Positions 25,156 through 33,751 of a stretch of DNA of 64,000 nt are shown here, in pieces. This DNA is from Aurantibacter_A sp965215845 (lineage in GTDB: Bacteria > Bacteroidota > Bacteroidia > Flavobacteriales > Flavobacteriaceae), in the NCBI GenBank assembly GCA_965215845.1, contig CBDCEL010000003.1:992001-1056000 (forward strand), in the 5' to 3' direction. Each line of letters starts with the position of its first letter. Position 1 is the stretch's first letter. The translations under genes and the position numbers were made by a program. The notes beneath the pieces were generated by a model. The model was not told the DNA's origin, did not search any database, and saw only the letters and a list, made by a program, of their open reading frames with translations.

Positions 25156-26009
25156 TGGCCAAGAAAAAGAATACCAAGTCGCCCGACGAAATGTCGTTTC
25201 TTGACCACCTTGAAGAGTTAAGATGGCATTTGATCCGATCTGTGTTGGCCGTAGTCATTATTGGTACAGTGGCCTTCGTTTTCAGCGAATTCATATTTGA
25301 TGTCATCATTTTTGGGCCAAAAAATATGGACTTCCCCACCTATCGGATGTTTTGCAATATAGCAACCTCAGTAGGAATTGAATCGGATTTCTGCAAGGAC
25401 GAACTACCGTTCACTATCCAGAGCCGGACAATGGGCGGGCAATTCTCGGCAGATATTTGGACGGCCATTTGGGTGGGATTCGTCGTAGGTTTTCCTTACG
25501 TGTTATGGGAACTCTGGAAGTTTATCAGTCCAGGTCTGCATCCCAACGAAAAAAAGTATTCCCGTGGATTCATTTTAATAGCATCACTGTTGTTTTTTAT
25601 GGGCGTCTTGTTCGGATATTACGTCGTGGCCCCATTATCCATAAACTTTTTGGGTACTTATCAGGTCAGTGAACAAGTATTGAACGAATTTGATATTGGA
25701 TCCTATATCAGTGCGGTTCGTACATCGGTTATCGCCTGTGGGCTGTTGTTCGAGCTACCGATTATCATATATTTTCTGACCAAGGTTGGACTTGTGACGC
25801 CAGAAATCATGAAAAAGTACCGAAAGATTGCTCTGGTAATCGTTCTTATACTCTCTGCGGTGATTACCCCACCCGATGTTACCAGCCAGATTATTGTCGC
25901 AGTTCCAGTATTGGTGTTGTACCAAGTGAGTATCTATATCTCGAAAATGGTGTTGCGCAGTGAGGCGAAGAAGGAAAGAAAAAGAAAAGAAGGGTTAAAA
26001 AAAGTCTAA
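25155..26009 (+). CDS. tatC: Sec-independent protein translocase TatC
   Basis: 284 residues. The N-terminal MSFLDHLEELRWHLIRS signature is the twin-arginine signal-binding face, followed by six membrane helices and the conserved FGYYVVAPLSINFL segment. TatC is the receptor of the Tat pathway for folded proteins. The start codon overlaps the kdsD stop. Three genes later in this window (37.3, 62.3 and 63.6 kb) have Tat-like leaders. No tatA lies nearby. Confidence 0.95.
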   Translation: MAKKKNTKSPDEMSFLDHLEELRWHLIRSVLAVVIIGTVAFVFSEFIFDVIIFGPKNMDFPTYRMFCNIATSVGIESDFCKDELPFTIQSRTMGGQFSADIWTAIWVGFVVGFPYVLWELWKFISPGLHPNEKKYSRGFILIASLLFFMGVLFGYYVVAPLSINFLGTYQVSEQVLNEFDIGSYISAVRTSVIACGLLFELPIIIYFLTKVGLVTPEIMKKYRKIALVIVLILSAVITPPDVTSQIIVAVPVLVLYQVSIYISKMVLRSEAKKERKRKEGLKKV

Positions 26010-26134
26010 TTGTTTCGGATAATGCTGAATTCAGACTAGATTTGGAGTCACTTGCGCGCTGCTAACGACCTTGGGTTCATGGTTATAACTATGAGTATTT
26101 CGAATTTAAAATTTCTTGTCCAACACTTTCTCAG

Positions 26135-26875
26135 ATGAAACTCCGAGCAGAAAACATAATGAAGACCTATAGCGGTCGACAGGTAGTCAAAGGGATTTCC
26201 CTAGAAGTAAACCAAGGTGAGATTGTTGGTTTATTGGGACCCAATGGCGCTGGCAAGACCACTTCTTTCTATATGATCGTTGGCTTGATCAAACCCAATG
26301 GAGGTAAGATTTTTTTGGATGATATGGAAATCACCAACTTCCCCATGTACAAGCGTGCCCAAAATGGCATTGGTTATTTGGCCCAAGAAGCTTCAGTTTT
26401 CAGAAAATTGAGCATCGAAAAGAACATCCTTAGTGTGCTCCAATTGACGAATATGAGCAAAAAGGAGCAACTCATGAAAATGGAGGAACTCATCGAGGAA
26501 TTCGGTTTGGGCCACATTCGCAAAAATCGCGGTGACCTACTTTCTGGAGGCGAGCGTAGGCGCACTGAAATTGCAAGGGCTTTGGCCACGAGCCCAAAGT
26601 TTATTCTACTTGACGAACCCTTCGCCGGGGTGGATCCTGTCGCGGTCGAAGATATTCAGACCATCGTTGCGCATCTGAAAGACAAGAACATCGGTATTTT
26701 GATCACTGACCACAACGTACAGGAAACCCTTGCAATTACCGAACGATCCTATTTAATGTTCGAGGGTGGAATCTTGAAATCGGGAGTACCTGAAGATCTG
26801 GCGGCCGATGAAATAGTAAGAAAGGTATATCTAGGTAAGAATTTTGAGCTTCGCAAGAAGAAAATACAGGCTTAA
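26135..26875 (+). CDS. lptB: LPS export ABC transporter ATPase LptB
   Basis: 246 residues. Walker A GPNGAGKTT, signature LLSGGERRR, Walker B FILLDEPFAGVDP and the switch His in ITDHNVQETL, the diagnostic set for LptB. It powers extraction of lipopolysaccharide from the inner membrane with LptFG. It lies 125 bases after tatC; the kdsD-tatC-lptB order joins Kdo synthesis with LPS export. Confidence 0.95.
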   Translation: MKLRAENIMKTYSGRQVVKGISLEVNQGEIVGLLGPNGAGKTTSFYMIVGLIKPNGGKIFLDDMEITNFPMYKRAQNGIGYLAQEASVFRKLSIEKNILSVLQLTNMSKKEQLMKMEELIEEFGLGHIRKNRGDLLSGGERRRTEIARALATSPKFILLDEPFAGVDPVAVEDIQTIVAHLKDKNIGILITDHNVQETLAITERSYLMFEGGILKSGVPEDLAADEIVRKVYLGKNFELRKKKIQA

Positions 26876-26888
26876 AATTTATGGAAAG

Positions 26889-27230
26889 CTAGAATTTCGA
26901 TGACTGCTTGATCATCTTGTACAGTGCCGAGGTATCCAACTTTGAACCGTTTTCTATTTTGATGTGCCTCATTTGTTTGCCCGTTCCTTCCAGAAGGTTA
27001 TTTGGATCTTCGATTTTATCGAATTCGAAAAAGCCGAGATTGATATGCTTCTTATTGTACTGTAAATAGCAAAAATCTTTCTTGGTAGCATATACCGGGC
27101 GACTCCATTTAAAATTTTCAACAACTTCAGGTATTGCCTTGGAAATCAATTCCCGCAAAGTTCCCAGAACTTCCTTTTGTTCATTCGTAGCACCTTCAAT
27201 ATAATCGGATACCTCCTTAATTCTGTTCAT
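26889..27230 (-). CDS. DUF1801 family protein
   Basis: 113 residues with the typical frame: helix EVSDYIEGATNEQKEVLGTLRELI, then FKWSRPVYATKKDFCYLQYNKKHINLGFF (in two parts), a fold shared with YdhG/frataxin-like small proteins. Cytoplasmic; function unknown. Convergent with lptB, 13 bases apart. Confidence 0.83.
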   Translation of the reverse strand: MNRIKEVSDYIEGATNEQKEVLGTLRELISKAIPEVVENFKWSRPVYATKKDFCYLQYNKKHINLGFFEFDKIEDPNNLLEGTGKQMRHIKIENGSKLDTSALYKMIKQSSKF

Positions 27231-27372
27231 AAAGAATATTTTGACCCTTAAAAATAAGCATTATCATCCGCTTTGGTAGCAACTAAGACCAGTCAATTTG
27301 TTCACAACCTCACTTTTCAGATAGATAGGTCCCTCTAAGAACCTCGATATGGTAGGCTACAGCGTCAAAGTT

Positions 27373-27401
27373 TTGTACGGGCGTCTTAAAATGTATATTT
27401 T
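27373..27401 (+). promoter_or_regulatory. Candidate promoter for the small lipoprotein gene
   Basis: TTG (27373-27375), 18 bases, TATATTTT (27394-27401), one mismatch from TAnnTTTG, 38 bases before the start codon. Confidence 0.45.
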
Positions 27402-27439
27402 TATTCATTGGCCAATACCAATTTCAAAAAAATCAAATC

Positions 27440-27856
27440 ATGAAAAGGAATAGTTTGACATCGGTCTTCTTTATTTTCGCCCTTGGTTTAGTTGTATTGA
27501 CAGGATGTTCGGAGGACCAAAAAATCGATGCAGTACAGGTTGACGGAGATGAAGGAATCGTCGACCCCAAACTTTTTGGTAAATGGGCCGGGGAAATTGA
27601 TGGCGACCTTGGCACGGAGAATATTACGATGTCGCTTGATGGTGATGGATCGATTACGACCACAAGTTCGACTGACCTTTACTGCACCATAGCAGGAACC
27701 TGGGAAGTGGTCGGAAAAAACTTTGAAGCAAAAGGCGAAGACAACTGTGACGGCACAATAATAAACCTTACCGCTCCGAATTCTACGACTAAACTAGAAG
27801 GGGGTTGGGCCAAGGCAGATGGCTCCAAAGGTACCTTCGCCGTTACCAAAGAATAG
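27440..27856 (+). CDS. Small lipoprotein, lipocalin-like
   Basis: 138 residues. Lipobox VLTGC (Cys23). After an acidic linker, LFGKWAGEIDG begins an antiparallel strand pattern with a Cys pair (YCTIAGTWEV and NCDGTI) that probably forms a disulfide. The GKW opening is typical of Bacteroidota lipocalin-like lipoproteins. Function unknown. Monocistronic. Confidence 0.72.
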   Translation: MKRNSLTSVFFIFALGLVVLTGCSEDQKIDAVQVDGDEGIVDPKLFGKWAGEIDGDLGTENITMSLDGDGSITTTSSTDLYCTIAGTWEVVGKNFEAKGEDNCDGTIINLTAPNSTTKLEGGWAKADGSKGTFAVTKE

Positions 27857-27888
27857 GCAAAATATCAAGGTTTCCGTTTCGTTTCTTC

Positions 27889-28653
27889 TTAGACCAGGCT
27901 TTTTGAGCGCATATTCATTACCATTGAACCCAAAATGTAAAAAGCTACAATTATAGGCACGGCCATGAACTTCATTGTCAAAAGTAGTACCAGACTAATG
28001 ATGATAAAAATGTAACGATGGGCGTTGTCTTTAAAACCCCAGTTCTCAAATTTTAACGCGAACAATTCAATTTTCGAATTCAACAAATAACAGCTCAGTA
28101 GGGTCAGCCCGAATAAAAACCATTGATTTAAAATGATATCGTTCAAAAAATCATTACCGTGATAAATCAAGATTAACGGTAGCGACAGAATCAGCAGGGC
28201 ATTGGCCGGGGTTGGCAAACCAATAAAACTATCTTGTTGGTTCTCGTCGACATTGAATTTTGCCAAACGATAGGCGGACGCCATTGTAATTAAAAATCCC
28301 GATAAGGATATAAAATTGAAACTAAAACCACCTATATTGTTAAAAATCGAATCAAAATTATCGTTTAAAGTTGTATTCCATCCACCTGAAACCGCCATAT
28401 TTAACAATTGAAACATTACAATGCCCGGCACCAAACCGCTTGTAATCATATCGGCCAATGAATCAAGTTGTACCCCAAGTTCACTTTTAACATTCAAGGC
28501 CCTTGCCGCAAGTCCATCGAAAAAGTCAAAGAAAATTCCAAGAAAGACAAAAAGCGCCGCCAACTCCAATTGGTTCAATACGGCAAAGACCGTGGCAACA
28601 CATCCACAAAAAACATTGAGAAGTGTAATAAAATTGGGTATGTGCCTTTTCAT
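27889..28653 (-). CDS. pssA: CDP-diacylglycerol--serine O-phosphatidyltransferase
   Basis: 254 residues. The CDP-alcohol phosphotransferase motif DGxxARx8Gx3Dx3D is complete (DGLAARALNVKSELGVQLD followed by SLAD). Eight membrane segments are visible. It makes phosphatidylserine, the precursor of phosphatidylethanolamine, in the inner membrane. The start at 28653 (MKRHIPNFITLLN) matches the family N-terminus. Divergent from the Lnb-like gene. Confidence 0.92.
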   Translation of the reverse strand: MKRHIPNFITLLNVFCGCVATVFAVLNQLELAALFVFLGIFFDFFDGLAARALNVKSELGVQLDSLADMITSGLVPGIVMFQLLNMAVSGGWNTTLNDNFDSIFNNIGGFSFNFISLSGFLITMASAYRLAKFNVDENQQDSFIGLPTPANALLILSLPLILIYHGNDFLNDIILNQWFLFGLTLLSCYLLNSKIELFALKFENWGFKDNAHRYIFIIISLVLLLTMKFMAVPIIVAFYILGSMVMNMRSKSLV

Positions 28654-28751
28654 CAACGGATGGTTTCGGTAAAAATAATACAATTTTCGATGGTATCGTT
28701 TCGTGCGATATTTTATTCGGATATTTGCCTGAACAACTCTAAAGAATATCG

Positions 28752-29930
28752 ATGCGAGCGGGCTTTATCCTACTTTTTGGTTTGTTTACCTTAATCTCCG
28801 TAAGTGGCCAGCAGGTACAACTCTCCCCTGCTTCGAAAATAAGCGTATTGACCTGTGGGCCCGGCGAAGAACTATATTCATCATTTGGGCACAGTGCCTT
28901 ACGCGTTCAAGATAGCAGTCAGGGCATTGACCTCGTTTACAATTATGGAGTTTTCGATACACGGGGAGAAAATTTCTACTTCAGATTTTCTCAAGGCAGA
29001 ATGGACTACCTTCTGGTGAGAAATAGGTTTTTTGATTTTCTCGAAGAATACAAGATTGACAATCGCTGGGTCAATGAGCAAATCTTGGATTTAGATCAAA
29101 GACAGCGAAATCAGCTTTTTCGTTTTTTGGAAAACAACGCACGTCCAGAAAATCGGGTCTATCAATACGATTTTTTTCATAACAACTGCGCCACAAAGAT
29201 TTGGGATGTTTTAAAAACGGCCCTCGGAGATGACTTAACTTTTGAGAAAGACTATGCCACTACTACCTATACTTTTAGACGACTCATCCGCCACTATCTG
29301 AAAACCAACTCTTGGGGGCAGTTCGGCATCGACCTTGCCCTGGGTTCGGTCATCGACCGGCAGGCAACACCTCAAGAACATATGTTCTTGCCCGACTACA
29401 TTAGTGAACAAATCAAAGATGCCAAACTGGGGGCCAAACCACTGAGTTTCAATTCCAACCCCTTAATAATGGCAGTTCAAAAAGAACAGAAGAGCAGCTT
29501 TTTGACCACCCCCCTTTTTTGGATCCTGCTGTTTTTGGCAATTACCATTTTGATGACCTATCGCGATTATAAACGTGGAAAAAGAAGCAGATGGTTCGAT
29601 TTTTTGCTTTTCTCCATTGTAGGGCTTCACGGGCTTTTGATATTTTACCTGTGGTTTCTGACCGATCATGTTTGGACGGTCAGAAACTTCAACATACTAT
29701 GGGTATTTCCTTTGAATTTGGTTGTAGCTTTCTTTTTGCTCAAAAAAAATCCGCCAAAGTGGATTTCAAAATATCTCTTGGTGCTGTTGTTCCTACTTCT
29801 TGTCACTGTTGTCGTCTGGCTATTTGAGATACAGCTTTTCTCTCTTTTGATCATTCCCTTTATGGGGCTTTTGGCAATACGATACACCTATTTATACCGC
29901 TGGTCGACAACACAAAATACGAATACATGA
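28752..29930 (+). CDS. Lnb-type (DUF4105) lipoprotein N-acyltransferase domain membrane protein
   Basis: 392 residues. A signal peptide is followed by a DUF4105 domain: LTCGPGEELYSSFGHSALRV, a His-bearing strand, and the later FHNNCATKIWD with a conserved Asn-Cys. Four to five membrane helices fill residues 245-385. This is the layout of Lnb N-terminal periplasmic domain proteins; Lnb enzymes transfer an acyl chain to the N-terminal Cys of lipoproteins in organisms without Lnt, a fitting role in a lipoprotein-rich genome. Activity of this copy is inferred. It overlaps the ABC-F gene by 4 bases. Confidence 0.82.
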   Translation: MRAGFILLFGLFTLISVSGQQVQLSPASKISVLTCGPGEELYSSFGHSALRVQDSSQGIDLVYNYGVFDTRGENFYFRFSQGRMDYLLVRNRFFDFLEEYKIDNRWVNEQILDLDQRQRNQLFRFLENNARPENRVYQYDFFHNNCATKIWDVLKTALGDDLTFEKDYATTTYTFRRLIRHYLKTNSWGQFGIDLALGSVIDRQATPQEHMFLPDYISEQIKDAKLGAKPLSFNSNPLIMAVQKEQKSSFLTTPLFWILLFLAITILMTYRDYKRGKRSRWFDFLLFSIVGLHGLLIFYLWFLTDHVWTVRNFNILWVFPLNLVVAFFLLKKNPPKWISKYLLVLLFLLLVTVVVWLFEIQLFSLLIIPFMGLLAIRYTYLYRWSTTQNTNT

Positions 29931-31807
29931 ACCTGGCCACCGTTGAGAATATATCAAAATCTTTTGGTGAGTTGGTCCTTTTCGAAGATCTGTCCTTCGG
30001 CGTCAACAAGGACCAAAAGATAGCACTCATTGCCAAAAACGGCACCGGTAAAACATCGATTCTCAATATACTTGCCCGTTTAGACTCGCCAGATTCCGGG
30101 CGAATAAACTATCGGAAGAACATTCGAATTTCATTTTTACAACAAGAGCCTAGACTGGATCCGAAGTTGACCGTTGAACAAACAATTTTTGCCTCTGAAA
30201 ACGAGATTTTACGTGTTATCGAACAGTATGAAAAGGCCTTGAAAAACCCTGAAAACGAAGAATTCTACCAAGCAGCTTTCGATGCTATGGAGATTTACAA
30301 TGCCTGGGATTTTGAAACGCTTTATAAGCAAATACTCTTCACGTTAAAGCTGGAGAACATGAAGGCTAAGGTCGGCAAACTATCCGGAGGTCAAAAAAAG
30401 AGACTGGCCTTGGCCAATGCTTTGATCAACAAACCCGATTTATTGATATTGGACGAACCTACAAACCATCTTGACCTCGAAATGATCGAATGGCTAGAGG
30501 ATTATTTCCGTAAAGAAAATATGACCCTTTTCATGGTCACCCACGACCGCTATTTTCTGGAAAGGGTTTGCGACGAGATATTGGAGCTTGATAATCGACA
30601 ATTGTATACATATCGAGGAAACTATAGTTACTATCTAGAAAAAAAAGAAGCGCGAATAGAACAGGAGGAGGTCGAGCTGCATAAGTCGAAACGTCTGTTT
30701 AAAAAGGAATTGGAATGGATGCGCCGACAACCCAAGGCCAGAACAACAAAATCAAAGTCTCGCATTGATGATTTTAAAGAAATCAAGGAAAGGGCGGGCA
30801 AGCGCAGAAAAAACCATGAGGTACAACTGGAAATTAATATGGACCGCTTGGGCAACAAAGTCTTGGAGTTGCACAAAGTTTCAAAATCCTTTCCCGGAAG
30901 GACCATTCTCAATAAGTTCGATTACAATTTTCAAAGAGGTGAAAGACTTGGTATCATTGGTAAAAATGGCACGGGAAAGTCAACTTTCCTAAACCTCATC
31001 ACTGGTGGCGATAAACCTTATAGCGGAAAAATAGTCGTAGGTGATACTTTGAAGTTCGGTTACTACACCCAAAGTGGAATCAGAGTAAAAGAAGGACAAA
31101 AAGTCATCGACATCATCAGGGAATTCGGTGATTACATCCCCTTGAAAAAGGGACGCCAAATATCGGCCCAGAAGCTATTGGAACGGTTTCTTTTCGACAG
31201 GAAAAAACAATATGACTTTGTCGAAAAATTAAGCGGGGGCGAACGAAAGCGGTTGTACCTGTGTACCGTTTTGATCCAAAATCCGAATTTCTTGATCTTG
31301 GACGAACCCACTAATGACCTCGATATTATCACCTTGAACGTGCTCGAAAATTTCTTATTGGATTTTCCGGGATGCCTTATTGTTGTGTCCCACGATCGTT
31401 ACTTCATGGATAAAATAGTCGACCACCTCTTTGTCTTTAAAGGGGATGGTGAAATCATCGATTTCCCGGGAAACTATTCTGACTACCGTGAATATGAAGA
31501 TACCTTGGTAATTTCCGAGCGCAAAAAAAGGGAAGAAGGGAAAAAAGAAAGCAAGGCCAAAAAATCATGGAAAAAAGATGGTCAGGGCAATAGGCTATCG
31601 TACACCCAACAGAAGGAATACAATAGATTGGAAAAGGAAATACAGCAGCTCGAAGAGCAAAAGGATAAAATACAGCAGCAATTTGCAACCGATTCGCTAG
31701 ACGGAGGGGAAATCGATACACTTTCAATGCAACTGAAGCAAATAATAGATAGTATCGACAGAAAAACCGAAAGATGGTTCGAGCTTTCGGCAATCATCGA
31801 AAGCTAG
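29927..31807 (+). CDS. ABC-F family ATPase (Uup-like)
   Basis: 626 residues. Two ABC domains: Walker A KNGTGKTS and KNGTGKST, signatures LSGGQKKR and LSGGERKR, Walker B LLILDEPTNHLD and FLILDEPTNDLD. The inter-domain linker is highly basic (RRQPKARTTKSKSR), and a C-terminal coiled coil follows a Lys-rich stretch, as in Uup. ABC-F proteins bind ribosomes and relieve stalled or antibiotic-bound states. No membrane segments. Starts in the ATGA overlap with the Lnb-like gene. Confidence 0.93.
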   Translation: MNLATVENISKSFGELVLFEDLSFGVNKDQKIALIAKNGTGKTSILNILARLDSPDSGRINYRKNIRISFLQQEPRLDPKLTVEQTIFASENEILRVIEQYEKALKNPENEEFYQAAFDAMEIYNAWDFETLYKQILFTLKLENMKAKVGKLSGGQKKRLALANALINKPDLLILDEPTNHLDLEMIEWLEDYFRKENMTLFMVTHDRYFLERVCDEILELDNRQLYTYRGNYSYYLEKKEARIEQEEVELHKSKRLFKKELEWMRRQPKARTTKSKSRIDDFKEIKERAGKRRKNHEVQLEINMDRLGNKVLELHKVSKSFPGRTILNKFDYNFQRGERLGIIGKNGTGKSTFLNLITGGDKPYSGKIVVGDTLKFGYYTQSGIRVKEGQKVIDIIREFGDYIPLKKGRQISAQKLLERFLFDRKKQYDFVEKLSGGERKRLYLCTVLIQNPNFLILDEPTNDLDIITLNVLENFLLDFPGCLIVVSHDRYFMDKIVDHLFVFKGDGEIIDFPGNYSDYREYEDTLVISERKKREEGKKESKAKKSWKKDGQGNRLSYTQQKEYNRLEKEIQQLEEQKDKIQQQFATDSLDGGEIDTLSMQLKQIIDSIDRKTERWFELSAIIES

Positions 31808-31905
31808 ATTTTCGTGCCTTCTTTTTGGAAAATGGAGGTATCAGATGAACCCGCCAACCTGCAGGAATGGAAGGACAGAAGGTTTGAAAATCACATAACT
31901 AAACA

Positions 31906-32403
31906 ATGAATTCCCAATTTTTAAAACACCTCAAATTCTGGTTCGCGTCAACCAACCACCACGGGGTGCACTCGCCATTCATATTTGATTATCTGACAAA
32001 GTGTTTGTACCAAAAAAGAATGGATGGAACTTCAAAGGTTTTAGACATTTTGATGAAAAGCATTCCCTATTTTGACGCCAAACGACTTATGGTTTTGGGC
32101 AATGAGGGCCTGAAGGATCGGGTAATACAAAGCTTTCCGCAGATCGTTTTTGACCTGTCTCCACATGATTTGATCTATGTACAGCATATTGAAAAGGACT
32201 TGAATAAGGCTTTTTCCTTGAAAAATCGTCATAATGATACCATGGTCTTGATAAATTCCATACATCGAAATCGCGAGACCGAAGAAAAGTGGAATCAAAT
32301 TGTTCTCGACGACAGGGCATCGGTTACTATTGATTTTTTTTATTGTGGGGCAGTCTTTTTTCGAAAAGAACAGGTCAAGGAACATTTTAAGATTCGAATT
32401 TGA
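31906..32403 (+). CDS. Reduced methyltransferase-like protein lacking the SAM-binding core
   Basis: 165 residues. The N-terminus (HHGVHSPFIFDYLTKCLY) and C-terminus (VTIDFFYCGAVFFRKEQVKEHF) match the ends of a flavobacterial class I SAM-dependent methyltransferase family that, as I recall, is about 240 residues and normally found at this spot. The middle is short: the glycine-rich GxGxR and ELGTSxG-type motifs are absent and replaced by RLMVLGNEGLKDRVIQ. The frame is open and the ends conserved, so it is not an obvious pseudogene, but methyl transfer looks unlikely. Confidence 0.7.
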   Translation: MNSQFLKHLKFWFASTNHHGVHSPFIFDYLTKCLYQKRMDGTSKVLDILMKSIPYFDAKRLMVLGNEGLKDRVIQSFPQIVFDLSPHDLIYVQHIEKDLNKAFSLKNRHNDTMVLINSIHRNRETEEKWNQIVLDDRASVTIDFFYCGAVFFRKEQVKEHFKIRI

Positions 32404-32434
32404 TCACGTAACTTTAGATACAAAGCGGAAGGCC

Positions 32435-32581
32435 ATGGATTATACCATTTACGCGGTTGCGGCAATATTGTTCGTCATTTATCTGTTCATTACCATATAT
32501 AATAGAGGGCGCTCACGAAAAAGAAAATCAAAAAAATTTATGGAAGGCCACTCTCGAAAGGAACAAAACAAAAAAGAATAA
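32435..32581 (+). CDS. Small single-span membrane protein
   Basis: 48 residues: one membrane helix (YAVAAILFVIYLFITIY) followed by a very basic tail (RGRSRKRKSKKF). The start at ATG 32435 places the helix at the N-terminus; an upstream reading overlaps the previous gene. It lies between the methyltransferase-like gene and the adenosyltransferase gene, all on one strand. Function unknown. Confidence 0.72.
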   Translation: MDYTIYAVAAILFVIYLFITIYNRGRSRKRKSKKFMEGHSRKEQNKKE

Positions 32582-32602
32582 TTTAAGAGCTTAGCGCAGC
32601 CA

Positions 32603-33196
32603 ATGAAAATCTACACCAAAACCGGAGATCGCGGTCAAACCTCATTATATGGCGGAACCCGTGTCTCTAAACATCACATTAGAATAGAGGCCCTGGGTTG
32701 CATCGATGAGCTGAATTCTTGGCTGGGCCTGTTGAAAGATCAAGGGATTGACACCCAGGTTAAGGAAATTCTATTGGAGGTTCAGCGCAAATTATTCACT
32801 TTGGGCGCCATTTTGGCCACCGAACCCAAAAAGGCCATCTTAAAATCTGGCAAGGAGCGTTTGAACATTGAAAGAATCAATAATAACGATATCGAGATTT
32901 TGGAAAAAGAAATCGATAAAATGAACGATACACTACCCAAAATGACCCATTTCATACTTCCGGGCGGCCATACAACGATATCGTATTGCCATATCGCTCG
33001 AACCGTGTGCCGTAGGGCCGAGCGCAAGGCATCGATTTTGAACGAGCTCGAACCTGTCGAGCCCAACGCACTTTCATATATCAATCGCCTTTCGGACTAT
33101 CTTTTCGTCTTGGCACGAAAATTGTCAAAAGATCTTCAGATTGAGGAAATCAAGTGGGTACCTACCAAAAAGGGTTCTGGCACTAATAATTCTTGA
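32603..33196 (+). CDS. Cob(I)alamin adenosyltransferase, PduO type
   Basis: 197 residues. The ATP-binding N-terminus KIYTKTGDRGQTSLYGG, the IRIEALGCIDELNSWLG helix and RTVCRRAERKA are diagnostic of the PduO-type trimeric ATR. It transfers adenosyl from ATP to cob(I)alamin, making the cofactor that the acyl-CoA mutase at 1-2950 needs. The two genes are 30 kb apart but functionally linked. Confidence 0.93.
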   Translation: MKIYTKTGDRGQTSLYGGTRVSKHHIRIEALGCIDELNSWLGLLKDQGIDTQVKEILLEVQRKLFTLGAILATEPKKAILKSGKERLNIERINNNDIEILEKEIDKMNDTLPKMTHFILPGGHTTISYCHIARTVCRRAERKASILNELEPVEPNALSYINRLSDYLFVLARKLSKDLQIEEIKWVPTKKGSGTNNS

Positions 33197-33266
33197 TTTT
33201 CTCCGTTATCAATTTGTTAACGCGAAAATAATGTGTTATATATGGTCAAAATAAGTCCAAAATTTC

Positions 33267-33296
33267 TTGGCATTTTCCATTTTAAAATTACTTTTG
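33267..33296 (+). promoter_or_regulatory. Promoter of the DUF2795 gene
   Basis: TTG (33267-33269), 19 bases, TACTTTTG (33289-33296): a full match to the Bacteroidota TTG/TAnnTTTG promoter, 28 bases before the start codon. Confidence 0.65.
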
Positions 33297-33324
33297 CAAA
33301 AATTTAAAAAATCGAATTACTAGA

Positions 33325-33549
33325 ATGTACTGGACGTTAGAATTAGCATCATATTTAAGCGATGCACCATGGCCTGCCACCAAAGATGAACTGATAGATT
33401 ATTCTATTAGAACAGGGGCTCCCTTAGAGGTTGTCGAGAATCTTCAGTCGATGGAGGAAGAGGGTGGTGAAATTTACGAATCCATCGAAGAAATCTGGCC
33501 AGATTATCCCACTGAGGAAGATTACCTCTGGAACGAGGACGAATATTAA
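33325..33549 (+). CDS. DUF2795 family protein
   Basis: 74 residues, very acidic. The frame WTLELASYLSDAPWPATKDELI, then EVVENLQSMEEEG, matches the small DUF2795 proteins found before secA in flavobacteria. No signal peptide. Function unknown. It has its own promoter and terminator. Confidence 0.82.
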   Translation: MYWTLELASYLSDAPWPATKDELIDYSIRTGAPLEVVENLQSMEEEGGEIYESIEEIWPDYPTEEDYLWNEDEY

Positions 33550-33572
33550 AATATTGCTTCATTTGTATATTA

Positions 33573-33599
33573 AAAGTCTCCTCGGAGGCTTTTTTTTTA
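33573..33599 (+). terminator. Terminator after the DUF2795 gene
   Basis: AAAGTCTC/GAGGCTTT stem, loop CTCG, then nine T. Confidence 0.8.
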
Positions 33600-33751
33600 T
33601 GTAATTTTGTCAGCTGTAAAAGATATTTCGCCTGACATTTCGAACTGGAACACCTTTTGCTATCCTCAAGGCAATATATTTTCAGGAAATCTTCTGAATT
33701 CAGGATATGTAGAGACTGCTTGAACCAGTCTCCGAATACTAAAAAAGCAAC

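Noticed and set aside
31808..31909. In-frame continuation of about 33 codons after the ABC-F stop, with a 25-codon ATG frame overlapping the next start
   Set aside because: ABC-F ends at a normal length and the extension has no recognisable motif; stop readthrough or a small gene cannot be supported.
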